Source: a bacterium (GTDB lineage Bacteria > JAGOBX01). From it: a stretch of 64,000 nucleotides of DNA. Each line of letters starts with the position of its first letter. Position 1 is the stretch's first letter. Positions 18,715-29,400 of the stretch are shown here, one piece after another. The DNA lies in contig JAKPEO010000032.1 in assembly GCA_029551925.1 (NCBI GenBank), positions 27,599 to 91,598 on the forward strand. Reading direction: 5' to 3'. The notes under the pieces were generated by a model. It did no database searches. It had not been told where the DNA came from and saw only the letters and a list, made by a program, of their open reading frames with translations. The position numbers and the translations under genes were made by a program.

Positions 18715-19437
18715 TTAAGCGAATTTCAAACGTAGTATTGTTTTAATAGCTTTGTATATCTCATTTTTTGAGATTTTAGATTTTCCTTTTTCGCGGTCAA
18801 CAAACACAATTGGCGTTTCGCCGACAGAAAAACCGTTTTTATGGCAATAATAAATCATTTCGACTAAAAAGGAATAACCGTTAGATTGAATAATGTCAAG
18901 ATTTATTTTTTCAAATACTTTGCGGTGATAGCCGCGATAACCTGCTGTATTGTCATTGCTTTTGATATTGAGCATTATTTTAGCAAATAAATTAGCGCAG
19001 CGACTCAAAATTTTTCTGTGCAATCCCCAATTTACAGTGCCGCCGCCTGGTACATATCGCGAACCGATAATAATATCATACTCATCTAATTTTTTTAAAA
19101 AATCCGGCAGATATTTTGGATGATGCGAAAAATCTGCGTCCATTGTGAATATCAACTCAAAATTATTAGCGAGTCCGTAATTTATTCCGGTTTTATAAGC
19201 AGTGCCTAATCCTAATTTTCCAGGTCGTTTTAATAAATGTATATTTTTTGCCTTGTTGTGTGTTTTTTGTAAATTTTCAACAATTTGCGCAGTCCCGTCA
19301 GGAGAATTGTCATCTACTACGCAGACATTAAAATCACAGTCTAATTCTAAAATTAAATTTGTTAGTTTTTCAATATTTTCTTTTTCATTGTATGTTGGAA
19401 TGACAACGATTTTTTTTAAGTCAACTGCTTTTTTCAT
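18715..19437 (-). CDS. Polyprenol-phosphate sugar synthase (DPM1-like GT2)
   Basis: The 240-residue product matches dolichol/polyprenol-phosphate mannosyltransferase: IPTYNEKENIEKL, VVDDNSPDGTAQ, MDADFSHHPKYLP and the SRYVPGGG motif. It ends at the catalytic domain without the C-terminal GtrA-like membrane helices of bigger relatives. It transfers a sugar from a nucleotide donor to a lipid phosphate at the inner membrane; the sugar is not certain. Its start overlaps the methyltransferase stop by 4 bases, so translation is coupled. Confidence 0.9.
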   Translation of the reverse strand: MKKAVDLKKIVVIPTYNEKENIEKLTNLILELDCDFNVCVVDDNSPDGTAQIVENLQKTHNKAKNIHLLKRPGKLGLGTAYKTGINYGLANNFELIFTMDADFSHHPKYLPDFLKKLDEYDIIIGSRYVPGGGTVNWGLHRKILSRCANLFAKIMLNIKSNDNTAGYRGYHRKVFEKINLDIIQSNGYSFLVEMIYYCHKNGFSVGETPIVFVDREKGKSKISKNEIYKAIKTILRLKFA

Positions 19438-20300
19438 TTTTGTTTCTCACATATTAAAAAAAAATTATAAGACCAATTTTTTAAAATTCCCAAATAATCT
19501 AAAATTTTATCAAAAAATAAAACTATAATAAATAATACCGGCGAATTGTCAATATATTTTGAGCCGTAAAATAAAGCACCGCGTTTGACTGATAATATTT
19601 TAAAATTATTTTCAATTATAAATTTTTTCCAATCTTTTAATTTTTTGAGATTTATATGTTCGTCATTTTTTTCAGAAATATTTATTTTTTCGCAAAATTC
19701 AAATTCGCTTTTTGCCGCTTGTTTGAAGGTATTATGAATATTTTTGATTATTTTTTTTCCAATGAATTTTGAAAGTTTGAATGCTTTATTATCTATATTC
19801 GGAGTAGATAAAATTAATACGCCATCTTGATTTAATAACTGGTGGATATTTTTTATTGCTTTAATATCAGAATGCAAATGTTCAAATACTTCAGAGCAAA
19901 TGATTATATCAAATTTTTCGTTTTTTAATGAGCATTCTTCGATATTTCCGACAAAAAAATTAAATTTACAAAATTGATAGTCATCTCGCAATTTTTTCCG
20001 GATATTACAAACCTTAATAAAATCAATATTTATATCGATGCCCAGCCATTCAAATTGAATTTTTTCGTGTTTTAATTTATCTGCTAATTTAAAAATATCG
20101 TGTCCTATTTGACAACCGATATCTAAAATTCTTAATTTTTTTTTATGCGCAGCGCAGCGTTTAAAAATTTTACAAAAAATTTTTTCGAGTGTATTATATT
20201 TTTTCCACCAAAAATATTGCGTAGAATACGAAAATTGCGAAGAGCGTTCTATACCTTGAAGATACGATTTATTATAGGTGTCAAGTTTGCGAATATCCAT
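19434..20300 (-). CDS. Class I SAM-dependent methyltransferase
   Basis: The 288-residue product has a Rossmann methyltransferase core: ILDIGCQIGHD (motif I), WLGIDIN (motif II), EVFEHLHSD (post-motif) and DGVLILSTPN. This pattern resembles UbiG-like/Methyltransf_23 enzymes acting on small molecules or sugars. A hydrophobic C-terminal stretch (about 255-275) may bind the membrane. It starts 2 bases after hisD and overlaps the polyprenol-phosphate transferase, so a role in lipid-linked sugar decoration is possible but inferred. Confidence 0.85.
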   Translation of the reverse strand: MDIRKLDTYNKSYLQGIERSSQFSYSTQYFWWKKYNTLEKIFCKIFKRCAAHKKKLRILDIGCQIGHDIFKLADKLKHEKIQFEWLGIDINIDFIKVCNIRKKLRDDYQFCKFNFFVGNIEECSLKNEKFDIIICSEVFEHLHSDIKAIKNIHQLLNQDGVLILSTPNIDNKAFKLSKFIGKKIIKNIHNTFKQAAKSEFEFCEKINISEKNDEHINLKKLKDWKKFIIENNFKILSVKRGALFYGSKYIDNSPVLFIIVLFFDKILDYLGILKNWSYNFFLICEKQK

Positions 20301-20302
20301 TA

Positions 20303-21577
20303 TTAGTTTTTCCTGATTTCCGCTGATAGCGAATGCGCTGTTAATTCTTCTAATTTAGCGAGCATTATTATATCGTCTGCAGCTTGCAAAAATTTTTGTT
20401 TTGAATATTCTATGATACTGGTTCTTTTAATAAATGTTTCAGATGATACTGGCGAATAAAATTTTGCAGTGCCGCAAGTGGGCAATATATGACTCGGACC
20501 TGCGTAATAATCGCCTACTGCTTCTGGCGTCCAATTACCTATAAATATTGCGCCAGCATTTTTTATTTTTTTTAATACCGCCTCTGAAGAACTAACGCAT
20601 ATTTCCAAGTGTTCAGGTGCTATTTCATTAACAATATCAATTGCAAATTCTAAATTATCTACGAGAAAAATTTTAAAATTATCAGCCAGAGATTTTTCCA
20701 TTATTTTAAAACGCGATAATGACTGCGCTTTTTTATAAATATTATTTTTTACATATTCTGCAAGCGCGGCATTGGCAGTTACTAAATATGCAGATGCTAA
20801 AATATCGTGTTCTGCTTGCGACAGCAGATCAGCAATAACAAATTCCGGCTGCGCTGTGTCATCTGCTAATATTAATATCTCGCTTGGGCCGGCGATCATA
20901 TCAATATTAACTTCGCCGTAAACAAGTTTTTTTGCGATTGTAACATATATATTGCCCGGACCTATGATTTTATCTACTTTCGGAATAGTCGCAGTGCCAA
21001 TCGCAAATGCCGCTATCGCTTGCGCGCCGCCAACCTTAAATATTTTTGAAACTTTTGCCATTTTAGCTGCGGCAAGTATATAAGGATTAACTTTTCCGTT
21101 TTTTGCAGGAGGCACGCACATATAAATATTTTTCACGCCAGCAATATATGCTGGCGCCGCGCTCATTGCAATAGTAGAAATTAACGGCGCTGTGCCTGCT
21201 GGAATATACAGACCGACTTTATCTAATGGCGTGATAAGTTCGCCTAATTTACTGCCTGTTTCGTCGATAGTCAGCCACGATTTAGGCAATATCAATTTTT
21301 GATAATTTTCAATATTAGCAATTACGCGCTGAAACATCTGTTTGAATTCAGAAGATACGGAACTGTTAGCATCATCAATTTCAGATTGCGAAACTTCGAT
21401 TTTTTCTAATTCTACGCTGTCAAATTTTTTTGTGTATTCTAATAATGCGTCGTCTCCGCGCAATCGAACATTATTTATTATCTCGCTTACTGTTTTGATT
21501 AATTCAGCGTCATTTAGATTTTTATTTGTTTGTAGTATATTTCTTAATTGTTCTATATCTTGAATTTTGTAAATCAT
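20303..21577 (-). CDS. hisD: Histidinol dehydrogenase
   Basis: The 424-residue enzyme oxidises histidinol to histidine with NAD. Recognisable blocks are YIPAGTAPLISTIAMSA, GGAQAIAAFAIGT, GPGNIYVTIAKK, IAGPSEILILAD and SQAEHD (catalytic and zinc-binding region), then NAGAIFIGNWTPEAVGDY. Length is normal. It is 32 bases after dapF, in a transcript mixing lysine/peptidoglycan, histidine and glycan genes; no other his gene is in the window. Confidence 0.96.
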   Translation of the reverse strand: MIYKIQDIEQLRNILQTNKNLNDAELIKTVSEIINNVRLRGDDALLEYTKKFDSVELEKIEVSQSEIDDANSSVSSEFKQMFQRVIANIENYQKLILPKSWLTIDETGSKLGELITPLDKVGLYIPAGTAPLISTIAMSAAPAYIAGVKNIYMCVPPAKNGKVNPYILAAAKMAKVSKIFKVGGAQAIAAFAIGTATIPKVDKIIGPGNIYVTIAKKLVYGEVNIDMIAGPSEILILADDTAQPEFVIADLLSQAEHDILASAYLVTANAALAEYVKNNIYKKAQSLSRFKIMEKSLADNFKIFLVDNLEFAIDIVNEIAPEHLEICVSSSEAVLKKIKNAGAIFIGNWTPEAVGDYYAGPSHILPTCGTAKFYSPVSSETFIKRTSIIEYSKQKFLQAADDIIMLAKLEELTAHSLSAEIRKN

Positions 21578-21609
21578 TTTTTGTATTCAACGCTCCTACT
21601 AAAAAAAAA

Positions 21610-22440
21610 TTATAATTCTAAAATACCGTCAAATACTTTAACAGCATCGCCTTGCAAAAATAAATTCAAATTTTCAAAATCTTGCGCTTTTAATTTTTCA
21701 GTATCAAAATGTATTGTTAGATTTATTCCGCTTTTAGTTTTAACAATTATCGGCGCTGTCAGATTATATTTTAGCGCTGTTATTAACGCTGAGGCAACGC
21801 TGCCTGTGCCGCAAGCCAATGTTTCATCTTCTACGCCGCGTTCATAAGTGCGTATAGAAATGGTATTATCATTATTTTTGCGAATAAAATTAACATTTGT
21901 GCCGGCTGGCGCAAAAACCTTATGAAATCTTATTTTATTGCCGATTTTTTTAACATCAAATTTTTCTAAATCGTCAATGTAAATTACCGTATGCGGCACG
22001 CCGGTATTTATAAATGAATAATTAAATTCAAGATTGAGTTCTTCAATTTTAATTTTTTTATCTAATCGTAAATCATTTGGCGCTGTTAATTTTACTGCGA
22101 CTTCATCATTGATAATACGCGCTTCTATTATCCCGGCAAGAGTTTCAAATTTCATTTCTTTATTTGCAATGCCGTTGAGATAAGCATAACGAGCAATGCA
22201 GCGCGCGCCGTTTCCGCACATTTCAGCTTCGCTGCCGTCCGGCTGATACAATGTCATTTTAAAATCCGCTACATTTGAATTTTCTAAAAATAGCACGCCG
22301 TCTGCACCGACAGATAATCCGCGTCTGCAATATTTCATTGCAAAATCAGCGCGATTTTTTATCATCTTTTTGTAATCGCGATTATCGACAATAATAAAGT
22401 CATTGCCGCTTCCACAAAATTTTTGAAATTCGAGTTTCAT
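21610..22440 (-). CDS. dapF: Diaminopimelate epimerase
   Basis: The 276-residue enzyme converts LL- to meso-diaminopimelate for lysine and peptidoglycan. The two catalytic cysteines are Cys75 (MCGNGARC) and Cys210 (TLACGTGS). N-terminal GSGNDFIIVDN is also typical. It is the first gene of a four-gene minus-strand transcript with a strong promoter about 70 bases upstream. Confidence 0.96.
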   Translation of the reverse strand: MKLEFQKFCGSGNDFIIVDNRDYKKMIKNRADFAMKYCRRGLSVGADGVLFLENSNVADFKMTLYQPDGSEAEMCGNGARCIARYAYLNGIANKEMKFETLAGIIEARIINDEVAVKLTAPNDLRLDKKIKIEELNLEFNYSFINTGVPHTVIYIDDLEKFDVKKIGNKIRFHKVFAPAGTNVNFIRKNNDNTISIRTYERGVEDETLACGTGSVASALITALKYNLTAPIIVKTKSGINLTIHFDTEKLKAQDFENLNLFLQGDAVKVFDGILEL

Positions 22441-22511
22441 ATTTCATCATACTCCGCAAAATAAAAAATTAAAATTTTATCAATTTCGATTTTTTGAAAA
22501 ATCGTTGTGGC

Positions 22512-22540
22512 ATTATACCACTAAACAAATTCAAAGTCAA
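22512..22540 (-). promoter_or_regulatory. Strong sigma-70 promoter of dapF operon with operator-like palindrome
   Basis: On the minus strand TTGACT (22540-22535), a 17-base spacer, and TATAAT (22517-22512) preceded by TGG, an extended -10. A 15-base near-palindrome, GTGG-CATTATA-CCAC on the plus strand (22507-22521), covers the -10 and could be a repressor site. The leader to the dapF ATG is about 65 bases. Confidence 0.75.
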
Positions 22541-22613
22541 ATATTTTTTAGTATTCGAATTTTAAATAAATTTATTTTTTAAAATGGAATAGTATTTGCT
22601 GCTTAAACATTTT

Positions 22614-23453
22614 ATGAAAATTTTTAAAAAACAAATTATTTTTAGTTTTGTGATTTTATTATTTTTGCACAGTATTAGTTATAGCGCTGAAATATTAAAC
22701 GAATTAGAAAAAAAACATTATCAAAATCAGCAAGAAATAAATAAGTTGATAAAATTGATATTAGAAAATACTGCGATTTTGAAGCAGATAGATAATGAAA
22801 TTTTAAAATTAAAAAATAATAAAGATTGGGTAAATGATATAAAATTGAATTTATTATTAAAACGCAGTTTTGCTATTAATTTAGAAATTGAAAAATTTAC
22901 CAAACAAAAGGAATTGATAGAATTTGTTCAGCAAGATTTAGAAAAGAAAATAATTAATGAAATCGAAAAAAAAATTTTGAGTTTAATAAATAAAAAAAAC
23001 ATTAATTTATCAGAATTATACGGTTTTTATAATAAAAGATTATATTATGTTAGCGGTAGTATCAAAGCGCGTGGGTTAGATTTTGAAGAAGAAAAAAATA
23101 AATATTTAACAGATAAATCATTGGTATTTGAAGAGCAAAATATAATAGTGCGTTTAGGGCTGTTGCACGATTTGATTACACAGGTAAAATTAGAATTAGA
23201 AAAATTGAATCAGCAGATAAATATTTTAAATAAAGAGATTGACTTATCGAATAAATTGATATATCATTTTAATAATAATGAAATCGTAGAAAATATCACA
23301 GAGAAAAAAGACAAAATGAATGAGCTGAAAAGGCAATATTCGCTAAAACACAATTATTTTATAAAAGAATATGCGGAATTAATAGAGAATCATAATAAAT
23401 TATATGATATAGTTTATGTAATGCAAAAAAATTGGCAAAATGCCGAAAAATAA
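22614..23453 (+). CDS. Secreted coiled-coil protein, function unknown
   Basis: The 279-residue product begins MKIFKKQIIFSFVILLFLHS, a signal peptide with likely cleavage after SYSA. The rest is almost all charged heptad-like helix (Lys/Glu/Asn/Ile-rich), so it should be a periplasmic coiled coil. The ATG at 22614 is preferred to a TTG 18 bases upstream because it places the signal peptide at the N-terminus. It ends 5 bases before the giant PLD gene and is likely its first operon partner. Confidence 0.7.
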   Translation: MKIFKKQIIFSFVILLFLHSISYSAEILNELEKKHYQNQQEINKLIKLILENTAILKQIDNEILKLKNNKDWVNDIKLNLLLKRSFAINLEIEKFTKQKELIEFVQQDLEKKIINEIEKKILSLINKKNINLSELYGFYNKRLYYVSGSIKARGLDFEEEKNKYLTDKSLVFEEQNIIVRLGLLHDLITQVKLELEKLNQQINILNKEIDLSNKLIYHFNNNEIVENITEKKDKMNELKRQYSLKHNYFIKEYAELIENHNKLYDIVYVMQKNWQNAEK

Positions 23454-23458
23454 AAAAT

Positions 23459-26400
23459 ATGAGTAGATATTATAAAGTGTCAAGAATATTATTGTGGCTA
23501 TTATTAATATTTTTATTTGCTAATCAGTTGAATGCTGCAAAATGGTGGGATGTATATTTTACAGAAGGCACGCCTTCTCTTCAAACTAATACAGAATTTG
23601 AGCAGAATATCAAAAATATAATAGAAACAGCGAAATATTCATTATATATAGCGAGTTATACCTGGGGCACAGGTATAGGCAATGATGTGGTGTCAGTAGC
23701 GAATGCATTATTTCAAAAAGGATTAGATGTAAAATTAGTAGGCGATGGCTCAAATGAATTTAACCCTGCTTTTAATAATAAGATCCCGCGAAATGATGAT
23801 GGTTCGGCATCAGGCGAGATGCACAATAAGTTAATAATAATAGATGCAAATAAACCGACTGCACGGGTTATTACTGGCTCTACTAACTGGACAGAAGGCG
23901 CGTATTCAGCACAATATAATAATTCATTAGTTTTATATGTTCCAGAAGTAGCGAATGAATACGCAAAAGAATTTACAGAATTATTCAATGGGACATTTCA
24001 CGGTGGTGCATTAGGTCGCAATCAATTTACAGCTCCAGATGGCAGCAGAATAGAATTATATTTTTCTCCGGAAGATAATCCAATAGTAAATAAAATGGTG
24101 CCGGCAATAAGACGCGCAAAAAAATCAGTATTTATGCTTGCAAATAATTTAACAAGATTTGCGGCAGGCGGCAGTTCGGATGCGATTGGCGACGCTTTAA
24201 TAGCTGCAAAAAATAATGGCGTGGTAGTAGAGATTGTTGTAGATCCTGATTATTATAATTCGACATTCGGTTCGACAAAAGAAGTAATTGATAAATTAAT
24301 TTCGCGCGGTATAGATTGTAGAATTTTACCAAATCCGACAAATCAGCAGAGTCGTCAGCATAATAAAATTGTAATAATAGATAATGAATTAGTAATCACA
24401 GGTTCGGCGAATTTTACAAAAGCTGCGTCAGACCTAAATGATGAAAATCAAATATATATACATAGTCCGGCGCTTGCCCGTGAATATTTGCGATTTTTCA
24501 GAAAATTAATGGCGGAATCACCAGCAAGAGTGTCATCGCCGACATTTGAGCAAGAACCGCCGTCCGCTGTAAGAAATGTAATAGGCAATCCAACGTCAGA
24601 CGGTATCAAATTCACGTGGTCTCAATCGAATGTTTCAGATTTTAATAGATATTATATTTATATTTCAAAATCGCCGATTGTAGATGTAAGTAATTTAAGA
24701 CCTGAAATAGCGAATATTACTGACAGAAAAATTACTGAATATACTGTAAAAACATTTGATAGCGGCTCGCCATTAGAAAAAGAGCAGACCTATTATTTAG
24801 CAGTGACTGTTGCAGATTTACACGGAAACGAGTCAAAAGTAACAGCAACCAACGGAATATATTATACTGGTGCGATTACTGGGCCATATCCATTAGGTAG
24901 TATTAGTTTTGAAGAAAACGCAAGTCAAAAAACGCGCGATAATTCAGTATTAGTATTAAACTTAATTAATGGTGCAGCAGCAGGCGCGTCAATTTCAAAG
25001 ATAGAATTAGATTTTGGCGGCAGTGATAGTTCTTTTAGATTGCAGTTATCTCAGCCAAAAAACGGCAATTGGGAATACAGCCATACAACAGACAAAATAA
25101 CATATCAAGGTGGGATAATAACAGCTGGCGATACGGCAGTTTTTAGAATCGCGGTAGATAATCCAGTATTAATGGGCTTATCAAATTCGATAAAATTAAC
25201 AGCAACAGGCGTAAACAGTGAGACTCGCGAAATTACATTAAATGGTTTGAATATAACTCCGTCTGATTTGACAGTAGAAGCGTCAATAAGTGTAAAAACT
25301 GGTTATTCAAGATTTGCCAGCGAACAGACAATATTGCAATTAACACTTAAAAACACTTCAAAAGATACAAATGAAATTAAAGAAATAGCGATATTTGGTA
25401 GAAATAATAATGACGAAAAAACTTATAATAAAATACAATTATTATCAGCGTTAGAGCAGCCGACTAATCTTAATTGGATAGCGCGGGATTTGACAGTTTT
25501 ACCTGATTTATCACAAATTTATTTTGATGCGCGCCGCGGCGGCAGTGGTTTGAAAAACGGGCAGCAGGATATAATAGATTTTTCTGCGGTATTACCGACA
25601 AAATTACCAAAAGCAGATAATATATTGGTTTATATATTATCGAGTTCTGGCGATACAAGATTAATAAATGTTCCGTTTATTAGTGATATTAGTTATGGCG
25701 ATAGTGTGATAATAATAAATGAATTTATGTATAATCCAGCGGGGCAATACGATAGATATTTTGAATTTATTGAATTATATAATAAATCAGATTTGCCGTT
25801 TGATATTAGCGGCTGGTCAATAGATTGCGATGGAATAGTGACAGTATTTCCAGAAGGGACAGTAATAGCGGAAAAAAGTTATTTAGTGATAGCGAGCGTA
25901 TTAGAGCCGATAGACGGTAATAATATGAGTTTTGCTAATATTTACGGCAATGCAGACGGCAAATGGGAACCAAAAGTTGACGGGTTTGTAGTGATACCTG
26001 CCTCATCGCCATTTGATATGTCAAATATTTCCGGTTATATTCTTTTAAAAAATAAGACAGGTTCATATATTTCAAAAGTAGAATACAATATAAATATCGA
26101 AGAATGGCGCGGCGGCGACGGCACTGGCAGCAGTATGGAGAAAGTCGACCAAAATATCTATGATGTAGGCAATGCTTATTATGACGGTTATAATTATCAA
26201 GCGAGTTATCCGATAGGTAATTTAGGTTCGCCGGGCGGTCAGAATAATATTTCATTATCAGGGATACAGGGTTTTAGCGTTGTTAAGACAACAGATAAGA
26301 GCGTGACATTAAAATGGAGCGCATTATCAGGAGTATCGAAATTTGAAACATATAAAATATATTATTCAACGAGCGCGCCAGTTACAACTGATGCTGCGTA

Positions 26401-29400
26401 TTGGGATAAAAATAATGATACAATGCTTGCGAGTATAAAGACCAGTCAGACAACAATAACAGGTTTAACATCTAATACAAAATATTATTTTGCTATTGTT
26501 CCTGTAATAAACGGCATAGAGCAGCCAATAGTGCAACGTTATCAAATAAGCGCGGTAACTGTATTAGAACAAGATATATCTGGCGATGTATATGTATTAG
26601 GCGTATCAGATGGCGATAAAGAAATAAATGTATTTGACGGCAGTGAATTTTTAAAGCATTCGGCATTAGTGGTGAGATTTAAAACAGCGCTGTCATATAC
26701 AGAAACTGAAAAATCAGAAATATTTGTTATATATGATGTTAATAAAATGCCGGATCCATCAAATCAGCAAAAGCGAATACCTATATCTGGCGTTTATAAT
26801 GTTTTTCAAGCAGTAATACCATCATGGGATCCGGATATTAGGCAAAATGTAACTATAAATTTTGTAATAGAAATAAAAGGAAAACTTTATTATAATAATG
26901 GGAATTCCTGGTCATTTAAAATATTAGGCGTGCCGATTAGCGTAAAATATACGAATGTTAGCGCAGTTAATATAAATAAAAATGAAGTTTTGATTAAATG
27001 GCAGCCGGAGCAAGATGTTCAAAATTTCAAACAATACAGAATTTATTATGCGAAAAATAATGATACTATTACTTATAATAGTAATTATTGGTCCGGCGGT
27101 AATGATTTAAATTTATATTATTCGATGACGAATTCTACTATTATAAAGGGCTTAGACAGCAATACCGTATATAAATTTAAAGTCGTAGCGGAAAATATTT
27201 ATGGTTATATTAGTCCGTTAGTGACAGCGGAAGAAGTAAGTATTACTACTGCGCAGACAGGCAGTTTATTGATTACAGAAGTATATCCTGCTTTAAATGA
27301 CGCGAGCGCGCCATGGGTAGAATTGTATTGTTATGACGGCAGCGTAAATTTAGCGAATTATACATTAACTAATTTAAAAACTATTACCACGTTGACTAAT
27401 ATCACATTAAATCAGGGAGATTATTATAAAATAGATTTACCGCAAAATTATTTTGAATCTGATGATTGCATATTTTTAGATTTAGATAATGATTCAACAA
27501 ATATAAATTTTGTTAGCGGTATAGTCTGGGCTGATAATAACGGGGCATTTAATCAATTCAAAAAACGAGCAATTTATAATGTCGGCACGGCAGTGTGGGA
27601 TAAGAGTTTTTATTATTATAATGCGCTTGATAATGTAGCGGAAATTTATTCAGTTATTATTGACACATTGATTAGCGATTATTCAATTGCTCGCAAGATG
27701 AACAATAATTCATATAATATTGCGAATAATCGAAATAGTTGGGAAATACACACAGTTCCATCGCCGCTTAGTAGAAATCAATTAGCGGATGTTTTGATGA
27801 CAATGATGACTGACGGCGGAAATATAGCAACAGATTTTTTAAAAGAAAATAGTATGCGCGATACAGATGTAGAGATATATTTTCAATTAACCGAATATCC
27901 GAGAAATGCCGATAATATTCGAGTATATTATGCTTTGAATAGAATACCGACTGTATCTGATAATGCAATAGCGCCGTCATTAATTGGATCTGACACAAGA
28001 TATTGGAAAGCAGTAATACCAAAAATTAATAGCGCTTCTATAAATGATACAATTGTATATATTGCTGTATTAGTTGACGGCAAATTGTTTTATAATAACG
28101 CTTATGCTCCGCGGTGTTATAGAATAGACAATCAGCCGCCTGTATTCGGTAGAGATTTTTATGTGATTTCCCAAATGCCGAGCAGTATAACATTATATTG
28201 GAGCAGAGCGGTCGCTTCTGATTTTGCTGAATATGTAATATATTATGATACGCAGCCGAATATTACCGCAGCAAGTAATAAATGGGATAAAACCAAAGAC
28301 AGCGCATTATCAAATATAGCCACGCAATATACAAAAATTACAAATTTACAGGAAAATACTAAATATTATTTTGCTTATAAACTTGTAGATGCATTAGGCA
28401 ATGAAACAAATTTATCAGATACTGTAAGCGGCTTCAGTCCTTCTAATATTTATGTAAGATCTATGCGTTTGAATAATAATAATGAATCAATAATAACGAA
28501 TTTTAATGAAATACAATCAATAGGCGATAGTATCGTAATAGAATTTATTTTGAATAAAACGAATTTAACGAGCGCTCCGAAAATATTTTTTTTACGCGAT
28601 AATATCGGATTAAATAATATATCTTATACTGCGATAGCTGGCAGCGCCGGAATATGGTATGTCAATATAAATGACTTGACATTATTGGGATATGACCATA
28701 ATGATAGAATTAGATTTGTATTAGAAGTAGATGGCTGCAGTGTTTATCGAACATTTAATAATGATTATTGGGAATTTATATTAGATATTGAAAATAATTA
28801 TAAAATTTCCAATATTCGTGCAGAACGCTTATCAGATTCAAGCACGACAATACATTTATTTTGGCAGCCGGTAGCCGGAATGCCGGATTTTGCTGAATAT
28901 TTGATTTGTTATTCAGAAGGCGATTATTTAGATTTTAATAATTTGCAATATTGGAATTATGAAAAAAATTCAATGTTGAAAAATATCAATACTTCAATTA
29001 GCGAAGTGCGCGGATTAAAGCCACTGACCAACTATACATTTGCGGTTATAACAATAGATAATAGCGGCAATTATAGCGAATTAAGCGATACTGTCTTAAT
29101 CAGCACAAATAATCAGACGCCGGCTGAAGATCCTGCGACAGACGGCATTAATATAGCGGTAAAACTTGATGGCTCTGAAAGATTGCAATTAAGAGATATA
29201 ATAATTACAACAGAATTTGAAAATCCAGTGCCAGCTGATTATAAGGTTTATTTATGGTATGATGCTAATAAAAGGCCTGATGGTCCGGCTCTTGAAAATT
29301 TAACTGACAAAAAAATAGAAATGACTGCGATTGACGGAATAATCCGAAAAGAATGGGCTGCTACTATTCCGTCAACAGATGAAAAATTATTTAATAATGC

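Noticed and set aside
22441..22613. tRNA-like fold in the dapF upstream gap
   Set aside because: The palindrome is part of a promoter; no acceptor stem or T-loop sequence is present.
23432..23458. Upstream start of the giant PLD protein
   Set aside because: It overlaps the previous gene and would push the signal peptide away from the N-terminus.
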